A model generated the notes under the pieces. It worked only from the letters and a program-made list of their open reading frames with translations, ran no database searches and was not told the origin of the DNA. DNA of 64,000 nucleotides, from the NCBI GenBank assembly GCA_017165825.1, contig CM029387.1, positions 2,936,289-3,000,288 on the forward strand, read 5' to 3'. This document shows, piece after piece, positions 33,515-44,689 of the stretch. A program made the position numbers and the translations under genes. The DNA is from Hepsetus odoe. Taxonomy: Eukaryota; Chordata; Actinopteri; Characiformes; Hepsetidae. The number at the start of each line of letters is the position of its first letter. The first letter of the stretch is position 1.

Positions 33515-34500
33515 AGAACAGTTTTTCAAGCTAAGCGGTTTGGCAGAATTTCCCTTCAGACAAAACAGATAAGCTCAGGTAATAGTGCAGTTGTTCACAC
33601 CAGGAAAATAACTATTATTTAGGAAAGATGTATTCAGAGGAACCCCACACATCCATCTCACATTTGCACATCTTGTTTATTCGTCCAGTGTTACTGAGGG
33701 CTCTGATTTAAAGAGCTCATGTACGCATTAAAACTGCTAGTCTAGCAATCTGAAGTCAAACTGCTGTAAGGCTTGAGACATGGAGTGCAGTTGGGTTAAA
33801 ATGTTAAAGTACTCGTTCCAGCCCCCAGGAAGCTGTAAGTGTGGGATCATCGAAAATGGTAGATAACAGAGAAAGCGACATCAAGGATGAGCAATTTCAA
33901 TTATACATCATCAAGTGAAGTCAGTCTAGTTAAAGATAATTGCAGTGTATTGATCCTTCTTCTTGGTTGAGTCAATGTCCCTCCACAGGTGGACGGACTG
34001 CTGGGCTGTGGAGCTGTGGCTGATATGAATGTCTGGTTTATTAATTGCGTGTTCGTTTTGATACAATCTTCTCATCACGGTTGAAGTCACTGCGGTGCAT
34101 GATGTGGAAGCTGTCAGAGAGAGTAATATGTCTTCACAAATGTGGTGTTTTATTCTGTTTACATTGTGGCTAAAACTCTGTGTATCATTCCCGATGTATA
34201 TTAATGTCACTGGGAGACTGACGGCTTTCAGAATACAGCAGCTTTGACTTTAATCTAAAATATACATTTAAAAATACACCCAAATCAGCCACACCACATG
34301 ATATTATTATTAGATTATATTTAAAGACATTATGTTTTAAGTGCATAACATTTATTATCTCCTGTTGAGGGATGGGATACATAAAGCAACAAAGGAGAGT
34401 CAGTTCTTGAAGTTGGAAGCAGAGGGTATCTGGAAGGGCCAGGTGCAGTTGGTCAGAGAATCTGTGATGTCGCAGCAGCATTGATGAACAGAGGCTTTTC
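33515..34500. other. Unique non-coding stretch
   Basis: No gene recognised. A 144-codon minus-strand frame (34185-34619) overlaps the SINE C copy and shows no domain. Confidence 0.35.
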
Positions 34501-34504
34501 TCAT

Positions 34505-34735
34505 TCTCACTCACTCTTTTTCTGAGCCACTTGTCCTGATTAAGGTCCTGGGGGAGCTGGAATCTACTCAAAAGACGTGGAAACACCAGTCCATCACACA
34601 CCTCCAGGCCATATAGCATCTCGATTCACCCTGACTGGGAGGAAGCTGGAGCTCCTGGAGGAAACACACTCAGACATGGGGAGAACATGTCCAGTCCACA
34701 CAAAGAAAGGACCCAGACTGTCCCACCTGGGAAGT
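34505..34735 (-). mobile_element. SINE family C copy joined to a minisatellite
   Basis: 'tttttctgagccacttgtcc', 'caccagtccatcacacacct', 'ctggagctcctggaggaaac', 'cagacatggggagaacatgt' and 'cacacaaagaaaggacccag' in antisense C order. It stops at 'cccacctggga' where the 32-bp array begins; the tRNA-like head is missing. Confidence 0.8.
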
Positions 34736-34737
34736 TA

Positions 34738-35215
34738 AAGGTACAGGAATGTACTGAGAGTGTAAAGTAAAAGTACAGGAATGTACTGAGAGTGTAAAAA
34801 TAGCGTGCAAGGAATGTACTGAGGTGTAAGTAAAAAAGTACAGGAATGTGCTGAGAGTTAACAAGTAAAAAGTACAGGAGAATGTACTGAAGGTGTAAGT
34901 AAAAGTACAGGAATGTCATGAGAAGTAAAGTACAGGAATGTACTGAGAGTGTAAAGTAAACGCACAGGAATGTACTGAGAGTGTAAAGTAAAAAGTGAGG
35001 TTACTGAGTGTAAAAGTAAAAAGTACAGGAATGTACTGAGAGTGTAAAGTAAAAGTACAGGAATGTACTGAGAGTGTAAAGTAAAAAGTACAGGAATGTA
35101 CAGAGAGTGTAAAGAAGTAAAAAGTACAGGAGTGTACTGAGAGTGTAAAGTAAAAAGTACAGGAATGTACAGAGAGTGTAAAGTAAAAAGTACAGGAGTG
35201 TACTGAGAGTGTAGA
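34738..35215. repeat. ~32-bp minisatellite
   Basis: Unit 'gtacaggaatgtactgagag' plus 'tgtaaagtaaaa', length 31-33 bp, about 14 copies. Irregular units with single-base gains and losses cluster at 34800-34930; the last 200 bp are cleaner. Tyr/Leu/Phe-rich minus-strand open frames are artefacts. Confidence 0.95.
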
Positions 35216-35219
35216 GTGA

Positions 35220-36225
35220 GACGTGTCTCCTCTGGAGGACGTCTGGAGCGTCTGTCTGTGCTGAAAGTGAACTGAATCTCACTCCATATTAATAGAATTA
35301 AGGAACTATTAAAGCCTCGAACTTCAACTCAATAAAAACAATCTACTGAAAATAATCCACATGAACTTCACCGCTTCACTTTCATCACCGTCTCTACTAG
35401 TTCTCCCATCACGGACACACTCCACACTCAGAACTCACCGTCCACTCTCCCTGTCTCTCTCACTCTCCTTCACTCTGTCCTGCACCGATGGACACAGAGG
35501 GACGTCTTTACTGTGTTTGTGTCCAGTTAGTCTGAGACGGTCGGATGTTGGGAAGGTGAAGGAAAATAAAAATAGTGGAGGATCAACTCAAAGGGGAGCT
35601 GACATTAAATAAATGCTGAAGTAAAAACAGGTAACTCAGGCACATTTAGCAAGTATTTTTACTTTGTTACTTCCCTTCTCTGGTTTTGTCAAGCGAGTTT
35701 AGGCTTATGAGTAAGCTCTTTAAAGGGCGTGTTTTGGCATCGTAGAGAAGACACAGCGGCAAGCTAAAAGCAATCAAGTCTGAAAATCTTCCTCAAACCG
35801 TCCTGCTTGTTCTCATTGTGCCGTCGCTTCACAGGTGGCGTTAAAAGATGCGGCGAGAAGCTCTGGGATTAATGAAGATGATTCATGCAGCGTGAAGAGG
35901 AATCTTCAGGTAAAACTGTGGTGCGTCATACTTTCATGGATAAAGAGGTGGTTTGATCTAAATATATTATTTGCTCTTTTTTTCACCGCAGGATGAACTG
36001 CGGTGTCTGGCTATGACTGTAGAAGTGCTGCGGGCTTTTTGATTTGCACGACTGAGCAGTAATTAAGTGTGCTCCCTCATTTAGAGACTCTTACAAAAGA
36101 AAACCGGAATGAAATGACTATTGTGAAGGGTTATCGGGGACGGGCCCTCTATCACTAAAAAAAAGTCGACACTGTAGGACACTAAGAAGAAAAGACGCAT
36201 GAAGGTTAATTTATTAAAGCAATGG
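35220..36225. other. Unique sequence; 35690-36060 candidate conserved block
   Basis: Repeat-free, with 'ctctttaaagggcgtgtttt', 'gggattaatgaagatgattc' and 'gagcagtaattaagtgtgct' (36053-36072). No exon recognised. Candidate regulatory sequence by character only. Confidence 0.3.
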
Positions 36226-36227
36226 AA

Positions 36228-36424
36228 GATGAAATGAAAGTGACTATTGTCATTGTGAAACGTAGCACAACACGCCGTGAACCGCAGCGAAATGAAACCT
36301 CTGCTTTTACTGCACATATTTAACATTTAAAGCACCCAGGAAGCAGTGATGAGGACGGTGCCTTGCTTAAGGGTAACTCAGGGCAACCTACTGGTAGGGG
36401 ATTCGACCCCATGACCTTCTCAGG
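36228..36424 (-). mobile_element. SINE family A copy, head truncated
   Basis: 'gaaatgaaagtgactattgt', 'cattgtgaaacgtagcacaa', 'gcagtgatgaggacggtgcc' and 'gggattcgaccccatgacc' (antisense B box), ending just after 'ttctcaggtt'. The A-box part is absent. Confidence 0.85.
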
Positions 36425-36539
36425 TTGAGTATCTTAGGAATGCTGCACATTAGAGACACACTTTGGCCTTTGTGCATCTCACAATCCATGCTCAGATGAT
36501 TAGCAAAGAAGGTTAACACTTAGACCTTCCATTTTGATC

Positions 36540-37062
36540 ACAGTTCTCCAGATGATCCTGAAGGACAGTGTTGTTGTCTCTCATGTTCAGTCCAGTCTCT
36601 GTTCCTGAGCAGTTCTCAGATCTTCCTGAAGGACAGTGATCATTTTTAATTCAGAAGTCTCTGTTCTGAGCAGTTCTCAAATCTTCCTGAAGGACAGTGT
36701 TGTTGTCTCTCATGTTCAGTCCAGTCTCTGTTACCTGAGCAGTTCTTCAGGTCTTCCTGAAGGACATTGTTTCTTTCTCTCATTTTCAGTCCAGTCTCTG
36801 TACCTGAGCGGTTTGATGATAGTTCTGTTGTTAATCCACACAGTGATCTACGTCTGAACCTTCAAGCAGAACAAAGTGTCTAACTGAAGACATGAAGCAG
36901 TGAAGAAACAGATGCAGATGATTTCAGATGATCAGGTGATTTGTTTACTGCTGAATGCTGAACGGAACTCCTTTATCTAGAACATATTTCTCACATTAAA
37001 ATGCTCCCATTTTTTCCCCATTTAATCCACTCAATATGCCAAAAATGACAGTTTGACAGGCT
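36540..37062 (-). mobile_element. Tc1-like derivative with about four irregular 69-bp units
   Basis: Units begin at about 36541, 36610, 36670 and 36740 (cagttctccagatgatcctg and variants), with deletions that shift the spacing. Downstream (36808-37060) matches 672-935 closely: 'ttaatccacacagtgatcta', 'cttcaagcagaacaaagt' and 'tcactcaatatgcc'. This locus and the one at 0.5 kb are therefore copies of one longer element. Confidence 0.8.
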
Positions 37063-37064
37063 TA

Positions 37065-37970
37065 AAATAATATTTTTTAATATTTTTGTGAAAAAAATGA
37101 AATGAGGGGCTCAAATACTGTATATATAAAATCCTTATAACTGCTCAGCAATAAAGTGAATGCGTTCAGTCAGTCAGAACAGAGCTCATGTACATATATC
37201 CATCCGAAAGCTATAAAACACCTGCTTAGTTCGAAGGCATTAGAAGTGGTGAAATTATCACATTTTTTTCTTATTTTTATAAAATAGACTTATTTTTAAC
37301 AAAAAAAAGAGGCAGCGCATGGAAAGGAAAATTCAGGAAAGCGTATATTTCAGGTTTATACATAAACTGGATTCTCTTTTATTTGCTATAATTAAAAATG
37401 AATTAGCGTCATAAGTCTATAAACATGTGACTTTATATTAGACCTTATACTAAAGATCTGAACAGCTGACTTTTACAGTAGAAACACACGGTCTGGATTA
37501 ACACACTTGCGTTACGTTAACAGAGCCCAGATTTCACAGAGTAGGGAAGATTTCTCCAACCTGGAAAAGTGCTTGTGCTTCCCAGAATGGCGTTCCCTGA
37601 GTGTATATTTACATACTTAGCCCATCACACACTTGGTTGGTGGAGCAGATATTATTATAGCGGCTGATTTTCCGCTTTTCCAGGCCTCCTCCAGGCCACA
37701 GTGGCTCCTACATGTGGTAGAGTTCCTCAGAGAGAGATCAGCTCCTCCAGAGGATATGATTCCAGGATGACTGTGATTAATACAGACTAACACTAGCGCT
37801 GTTTCTTCTCTTCTCCTTCCTGTTCAATAAAGAAGGCGTCGGTTTCACAACCAAAGATCTCAGTTGATTAAGACCAATAAGGATCAATCCAGTAGTTGAA
37901 AAGAAATCAAATTTTATATAAACTTGAAAAAACAGCTGCATTTTGGATTGTGTGACGATTGTTTCTGATA
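37065..37970. other. Unique AT-rich stretch
   Basis: Contains A- and T-rich runs (37260-37320) and no recognisable gene or repeat. 37560-37760 has balanced composition but no feature I can name. Confidence 0.35.
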
Positions 37971-37975
37971 TTTGA

Positions 37976-38425
37976 GTTCTTCTTATACTTCTTCTTTTTC
38001 AGCCGCTCGGTGTCATACAGCAGATACGTTTGTTTCCATTTTCTTCCGGTCTGCCATCTTCCTCCAACGAAACCCGAACTCATCCGACCATAAACCTCCT
38101 CTTTGGTCTTCCTCTTCTCCTCTTTCCTGGCAGCTCCATCTTCAACATCCTCCGCCCGATATAATCCTCATCTCTCCTCTGGACACGTCCAAACCAACGC
38201 AACCTTGTTTCTCTAACTTTGTCTCAAAACATCCTAACCTGATCTGTCCCTCCAATATACTCATTTCTAATCCTGTCCATCCTCGTCACCAGTCAGCATC
38301 TTTAACTCTGACACCTCAGCTCAGCCTCCTGCCTTTCATCAGTGCCACGTCTCAGCGTATTACATAGCTGGTCTCACTACTGTCCTGTAAACCTTCCCTT
38401 TCACCCTCGCTGGCACCTGTCTGTC
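37976..38425 (-). pseudogene. Non-LTR retrotransposon 3' end (copy 3)
   Basis: The minus strand reads, in broken frames, MDRIRNEYIGGT, LRWFGRVQRRDEDYIGRRML and GKRRRGRPKRR, in the same order as the copies at 14.1 and 29.1 kb. The right part extends further upstream in the element than those copies (an 'RVKGKVYRTVVRPAM' segment near 38390-38345 on the minus strand). Dead copy. Confidence 0.75.
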
Positions 38426-38515
38426 ACAAATCACTCAGAAAAGCATATACCTCTATATACCATTTGGATCAGTCCTAATAAAATGCCAGTTTCAGGGATG
38501 TATGTAGCAACAAAG

Positions 38516-38640
38516 TGGACTTTCGTGTCCTGATTACAGGGACAGTCTTCCTGGAACAATTTGGGGTTTAGAGATTTGCTCAGATGGTGCTGGTGCTGGA
38601 GGCGGGATTTGAATCTGCAACCTACCTCTAGACCATCACA
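38516..38640 (-). mobile_element. SINE family B copy, tail missing
   Basis: 'gtcctgattacagggacagt', 'cttcctggaacaatttgggg', 'gcgggatttgaatctgcaac' (antisense B box) and 'cctctagaccatcac'. The 'gcagacgctcttatc' tail expected at the left is absent. Confidence 0.75.
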
Positions 38641-38831
38641 CCTTCTGTGCCAATGATGAAGAGTTAAAGTTTCATCGTCACACGGATCGACTGAGGTCAC
38701 ATCTGAGGTTACCTTAACACACACTCCTCACTTCATATCCCACAAAATAATAATACACACTGGAGATGCCCTCGCTGAGTCATCATCCTGAGACATCAGA
38801 AGGCCTAAAAAGCAGTATTCTCAGTTTGTGT

Positions 38832-38881
<50 letters not shown>
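38832..38881. repeat. (CA)n microsatellite
   Basis: About 25 uninterrupted CA units. Confidence 0.97.
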
Positions 38882-38883
<2 letters not shown>

Positions 38884-39430
38884 CCAGGCCATTTTTCCAT
38901 TTCAATTAATATGCAAACATCTGTCTCCCGTTTTATTGCTGAAAACCCCTCTCAGCTGGAGTTTAAGCATCTGCCAGTAAACCTCTCTCCTCTAAACTGG
39001 CTCTACCTGAACCAGCTGCTCTTGACCTCGTGAGTGATGCCTCGGAGAGATAAACGAGTGCAGTTAGTGAATAAGTTCTTTACGGGAAAGGCTTCTCAGT
39101 TTGCTGTTCCCCACATCAAACAAGCCTCCGTTAATGGAGGGGGTTCCACTAAAACCATCTACAAAATCATTGCCTAGCTTTCCAGTGGCTGGAACTGAGG
39201 TTCATACATGTTCAGTGTTCAAGCTGGAATTAAAATCACTGGATCATCTCAGAGCAGCGCCGGTCCTGCAGCGTCAGGTCTAAAATAATATATATATATA
39301 TTTATCGTTTTATACCTGAAAAATATTGGAATGTATTTTTGTTGAGAGGAAAACTACAAGAAGAATATTTTTTCATCAGATATTAATTCTAATGATCATA
39401 TGACCATTAAATGTTTAACTGATTAACCAA

Positions 39431-39456
39431 ATTATTATTATTATTATTATATTATT

Positions 39457-39487
<31 letters not shown>
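39431..39487. repeat. (ATT)n directly followed by (AAT)n, perfect inverted repeat
   Basis: ATT units to about 39460, then AAT units to 39487, with almost no spacer. The whole tract is self-complementary and could extrude as a cruciform or hairpin. Confidence 0.95.
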
Positions 39488-39499
39488 TTTCTGATGGTA

Positions 39500-41195
39500 T
39501 TCACTATTTATTTTCTGCTATGTTATTTTTTTTATGTGGAGTTATACAGCTGATAATAACTTAGTTATAATATCTATTATAAGATTTAGTTATTTATTAA
39601 TTATTTAATTAATTATTTATATCATTGTTTCCGTATTATTATTTTGAATGCACAGTTTTTGTGCATGTCTTATATTACTACTATAATATAAATAATTCCA
39701 ATGGATAGTTTATATATTTAACTAATTTAGTATATGTCCTACTTTATTCATTTATATGAAAAGTTAGAAACAAAGTAAAGGACTTCCTTAGCCGTGTGCA
39801 TCTGAAGGCCGATGTGGTGGGAGAAAGGCTGCGTTCGCTGCAAATTTCTCGTCGTTCTTCTGTGGACGATGTGTTCGGCTCTGCGTTGGGACAAATGTCT
39901 TTTCAGCTGCATGCAGGGAAAAATCAATAGCGGCAGGCCTGCTCCACTAAGGAGCTGCCATTTTTTCTTATCTCGTGCCCCGAAATTACCTTCTTATTTT
40001 GCGCATCTTTGCTCAGCAGAGGTCTAAATTGCTCCAATTCCTGTGAAATGAGGCTGGTCAATAGATTACAGCACAACGTCTGTTTGCCCATCAAAACCAT
40101 GTAGAAATCCCAGGAGAAGCGACTGCCAGGAACCAACACGGCCTTCCCAGATCAGGCGTGACCGGAGGTTGCAACTCATTGCATTTTCGTGGGGTTTCTG
40201 TCTGGGCACAGAAGCCACAGATGACTCCCCGCCGTCATTTACGGGTTCTAAAAGTTATAAGTTACACAATCGTGCACTGCGCACCCTTCATTCAGACCTC
40301 TGTGAACAGGCTTCTACTGAGGAGTAATTAACCATCCGATTCAAGATCTCAGGCCACTGATCAGCTTTCAGTGATGATCACACAAAGGCACGGTCCCATT
40401 TCTCTCCCGTCCCATTTAGGAGCAGGGTGTCCCACTTCTTGTGGAGCAGAGGGGGTAGGGGCGGCGTGGGCATAATGGTTCCTGCTTAAAGGCTTTTCAG
40501 CAGCAACACAGATGTGAGTTTTTTCTTCGTTAATAAAGATGAAAAATTAATGTTCATGGTTCTCCACCGTGCGGAGAAAAACGGTCAGACCAGGGCCTCG
40601 CCGCTGACCCTCGACCTTGTGCAATCATTGCTCTGCTAAAGCGTTTTGAATTTGACCCGCATCGCCTGCTTTGTGTCTGTTTATCAAAAGCAGGAAAAGC
40701 AGAATGAAGAAATCACAGAGTTTCACATGTACCAAGTCCTTAGATCAGCTACATACGCTACCAAAAGAATGCATATATTTTCTTAAAGGCTTAATCTTGG
40801 CTTTGAAGGAAACCCCCCCAAACCACGAGGGCGTTTCTCCTCCAAACCCATCGATTTCAAACCACTTCTGAGGACAGTTCACGTGCTGCTGAGCTCCAGG
40901 CTTCTGAAATTTCCATGGGGTTTGAAATGAAATGGTTGTCTAAATGGAACAGATGGCTGTCTATTTTCGTTGGGAGGTTTTGGGTACACAGTCGGGGGAC
41001 TTCTGCCACACCACAAGGGACCTCGGATGCTTCTCGCTGTATATTTCCAACGTTAAGCAGGAAGATACGCCGAAAACCTCCCAGCTGACCTTCAAATTCT
41101 GGTCAATGAGCTTAAGATAAAGCGTGCTGCCATCTGCCGTGCCTGCCGTTTCTTCTGAAGTTCAAAGTAAAGCCAGCTTCAGTATCACTGCTGCA
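39500..41195. other. AT-rich stretch, then candidate conserved block 39800-40330
   Basis: 39500-39780 is AT-rich. 39880-40150 is repeat-free with mixed composition ('ggcctgctccactaaggagc', 'cccgaaattaccttcttatt', 'gaggctggtcaatagattac') and is among the better conserved-element candidates. 40330-41195 is also unique. No exon recognised. Confidence 0.3.
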
Positions 41196-41202
41196 CTTTA
41201 AA

Positions 41203-41413
41203 GCGAAAGTGACTATCGCTGTGAAACATGGCACACAGTGAAACACAAGCTTTGCACGTGCAGCAGTAGGAAGCTACATTCAGCACCCAGGGAGCAGTGT
41301 TGGAGACAGTACCTTGCTTAATGGTACGCCGCAGGGTAACCTACGGGTCTGGGATTCGAACCCATGACTTTCTGACCCCGGGACCTGGCTGCTCAACACC
41401 ACGCCGCTGGCCC
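41203..41413 (-). mobile_element. SINE family A copy
   Basis: 'gcgaaagtgactatcgctgt', 'gaaacatggcacacagtg', 'gagcagtgttggagacagta', 'gggattcgaacccatgactt' and 'ctcaacaccacgccgctggc' in antisense order. The head is diverged. Confidence 0.85.
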
Positions 41414-41414
41414 T

Positions 41415-41720
41415 TTGTAATGAGGATCATTCTGAATTGTTCTTTTTACAGTTTCACAGTTCTCGGGTTTACACTCCTCGAAGACTTTCCAGCACTTTAT
41501 TTCTTTGGTTTTTGTTTAGACGTTCTACTTTTACATCTCGTATAAGTCAGGAGGGTTGGAATTTTTGGCTTTCTTATTTTTCTCTCTTAAAACCCCAGGA
41601 AGAGGTTTTTCTTGTGCTGTTTTTTCTGTTTATTCAACCCATTTCTCATATCTTATATTCCCATTCCACATATCCCTTACATGCATGCTGCAAAACCAGG
41701 ACAGTCATTGAGCATTGGGG
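41415..41720. other. Unique T-rich stretch
   Basis: No gene recognised; open frames here run into the 23-bp array and lack known domains. Confidence 0.35.
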
Positions 41721-41721
41721 A

Positions 41722-41864
41722 GCCCTCAGCATCCGCTTTTTACAGATCCCTCAGCATCCGCTTTACAGATCCCTCAGCATCCGCTTTACAGATCCCTCAG
41801 CATCCGCTTTACAGATCCCTCAGCATCGCTACAGATCCCTCAGCATCCGCTTTACAGATCCCCC
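41722..41864. repeat. 23-bp minisatellite, six copies
   Basis: Unit 'ccctcagcatccgctttaca' plus 'gat'. One unit is shortened ('cagcatcgctacagat'), the first has an extra TT. Confidence 0.95.
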
Positions 41865-41989
41865 TCTTTTATCAGACGGTGTGTATGAAATAATAAAACA
41901 GAATTATTACTCCATTCGCTTTCATCAGAGAAAAAACAGAAACACATCTAGATAACCGTACACTGATGAAACAGATAGATACACACACA

Positions 41990-43008
41990 CAGACAGATAG
42001 ATGGATGGATGGCTGGATGGATGGACGGACAGACAGACAGATAGAAAGACCTAGAAAGACAGATGGATAGACAGACAGACAGACAGACCCACCTAGAAAG
42101 ACAGACAGAGAGAAACAGACAGAGAGACAGACGAGGGCGGTGAGAGAGATATGGGCCTAGAAAGGGCCTGAAAGACAGACAGACAGACAGATAGAGAGAC
42201 AGACAGATTTATAGATAGATAGATAGACAGATAGATAGATAGACCTAGAAAGACAGATGGACAGACAGACATAGAAAGACAGACCCACCTAGAAAGACAG
42301 ACAGAGAAACAGACAGACGGAGGTGAGAGATAGACCTAGAAAAGGCACAGAAGGCAGACAGACAGACAGATTTATAGATAGATAGATAGACAGATAGATA
42401 GAAAGCTAGATAGACAGAGCGAGATAGACAGACATAGAAAGACATAGACAAACAGACAGACATAGACACAACAGACATAGAGACAGACAGACGAAGATAA
42501 TGAACTAAGAAAGACAACAGACAGACAGGCGAATGAGAGACAGACAGATTTATAGATAGATAGATAGACAGATAGATAGATGAACCTAGAAAGACAGATG
42601 GACAGACAGACATGAAAGACAGACCACCTGAAAGACAGACAGAAAACAGACAGACAGGATGAGAGATGAGCCTAGGAGCCTAGAAAAGACAGACAGACAG
42701 ACAGATAGAGAGACGAACAGATTTATGGATAGATAGATAGACAGATAGATAGATAGACCTAGAAAGACAGATGGACAGACAGACATAGAAAGACAGACAG
42801 ACCCACCTAGAAAGACAGAGAAACAGACAGATAGACAGACAGACAGATTTATAGATGGTAGATAGATGATGATGATGAATGAGTAGACCTGAAAGACAGA
42901 GAGAGACAGACAGACAGATTTGTAGATAGATAGATGGAGCAGATAGGCAGGGCCTAGAAAAGACAGATGAACAGACATAGACAGAAAAGACAGACAGATA
43001 GATAGATT
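41990..43008. repeat. GACA/GATA (Bkm-like) array with ~165-178 bp higher-order unit
   Basis: About 1 kb of mixed GACA, GATA and GATG tetranucleotides. A marker 'cagatttatagatagataga' recurs at about 42206, 42369, 42547, 42720, 42846 and 42917, so spacings are 163, 178, 173, 126 and 71 bp: a higher-order unit with a shrinking right end. 'cctagaaagacagatggaca' is part of the unit. Cys/Leu/Ser-rich minus-strand open frames are artefacts. Confidence 0.95.
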
Positions 43009-43062
43009 ATTCTGTGTAATCTCTCATGATGTCTATTTATTATTGAATAGTAAGCATCCCCC

Positions 43063-43063
<1 letters not shown>

Positions 43064-43097
<34 letters not shown>

Positions 43098-43121
43098 CAC
43101 ATACACACACACACACACACA
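43064..43121. repeat. (CA)n microsatellite
   Basis: CA repeats with two single-base interruptions. Confidence 0.95.
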
Positions 43122-43124
43122 CCA

Positions 43125-43980
43125 GGAAGTGAATTCTTGTGGGCATGCATGTAAAAGCAGTAATTGATTTCCCTCTGGGAGTAAAACCAGGCAACACTGG
43201 GAGCTAAAATATCAATTACAGGAACAATCGGTGTTTCAGGCGTTACTTTATGAAATTGCTCATTAAAGCACTTCCTGCTGAAGAAAGTGACCTCTTTCCC
43301 TCATCGTATCATTTTACTAGCAGAGCGACATGGATTTTATTTCCTCTTTGCCTACTCTAAAGGGAAGAAGCGTGAAACTCATTCCATCATGGCTGTTTGA
43401 CCAGATTCATATGAAGATGCTCGGTCATCAGATAATCAGCCCGCGAGGCGGCAGAGGCTATTACCGCTAATGAAATAGTCTTCATTTTACTGAGGTCATT
43501 ATTGAACATACTATCCAATATCTAAGAGTAATTATATTTGAATGTCCCCTATAATTTGATCTGTGATTGAACTCTAAGTATTTCTCATTAGATTCCCTCA
43601 CAAAATTCCAGCCCTGATGGGTTGACCTGCTATGTCACACGTATTATAATTTCATACAAGACAATCAGAGCGCTCATCCTCAGAAACGTCGTTCCGCTCC
43701 GTGCAACAGACAACAGCACTCTTACAGTCAGGACCCCTGGCACCCCTCTTCCACTTTCCTGGGTTTTACCAGGCCCGGCTGAAGAAAGACGACATCCTGA
43801 TTTAGGAATCAGGAAACAGCCAAGCAACCCTGACCGTCTCTCTGGTTAAAACAATTTTTCATTTTTAAGAGAAATCTGCTTACTGTACTGACAACACTGC
43901 ATTTCATATACAGCACTGTCCAAACTACACCTCCAGAAAAACTACTTTTAACAAAGAGAAGGAGAGAGAACATTCTCTCA
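43125..43980. other. Unique sequence, candidate conserved block 43200-43640
   Basis: Repeat-free, with 'atcaattacaggaacaatcg', 'ttaccgctaatgaaatagtc' and 'gagtaattatatttgaatgt'. High density of TAAT/ATTA cores flanked by balanced sequence. No exon or RNA recognised. Enhancer candidate by character only. Confidence 0.35.
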
Positions 43981-43988
43981 TCTCAAAC

Positions 43989-44026
<38 letters not shown>

Positions 44027-44034
44027 GTCTGTCT
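43989..44034. repeat. (CTGT)n/(CTAT)n microsatellite
   Basis: Tetranucleotide repeat complementary in sense to the GACA/GATA array that starts about 60 bp downstream. Confidence 0.95.
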
Positions 44035-44094
44035 GCCCATTTTCAGTGACATAATATAATATATATACTACCTGTCCATCTGTCCAGCTGTTTT

Positions 44095-44675
44095 TGACAG
44101 ACAGACAGACAGACAGATTGATAGACAGAAAAATAGATGGATAAACAGAGAGATAGACAGACATATAAATAGATAGATAGATAGACAGACAGATAGATAG
44201 ATAGATATATAGACAGGCAGAGAGACCTGGAAAGACAGACAGATAGATAGACAGATTGATAGACAGATAGACAGAGGGATAGACAGATAAATGGACAGAG
44301 AGACAGAGACAGATAGATAGATGGATAAATAGACAGAGAGAGACAGACGGACAGACAGACAGATGGAGAGACAGACAGACAGACAGAGAGATTGACAGAC
44401 AGATAAATAGTTGGATAAATACAGAGACAGAACGATAGACAGATAGAGAGACAGACAGACAGATATATAGATAGATAGATAGATAGACAGGCAGAAAGAC
44501 AGATAGGTAGACAGATTAATAGATGGATAAATAGACAGAGAGACAGACGGATAGACAGATAGAGAGACAGACAGACAGACAGAGAGAGACAGACAGACAG
44601 ATTGATAGACAGATAAATAGATGGATAAATAGACAGAGAGACAGACAGATAGACAGACAGACAGACAGATACCCA
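44095..44675. repeat. GACA/GATA (Bkm-like) array, second tract
   Basis: About 580 bp of ACAG/ATAG tetranucleotides with recurring 'agatggataaatagacagag' phrases (about 44320, 44522, 44620), again a loose higher-order unit. The 202-codon Cys/Leu/Ser minus-strand frame is spurious. Confidence 0.95.
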
Positions 44676-44689
44676 CTGCTATACTTTAT

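Noticed and set aside
44068..44676. 202-codon Cys/Leu/Ser-rich frame, resembling a repeat membrane protein
   Set aside because: Product of the GACA/GATA array read on the minus strand.
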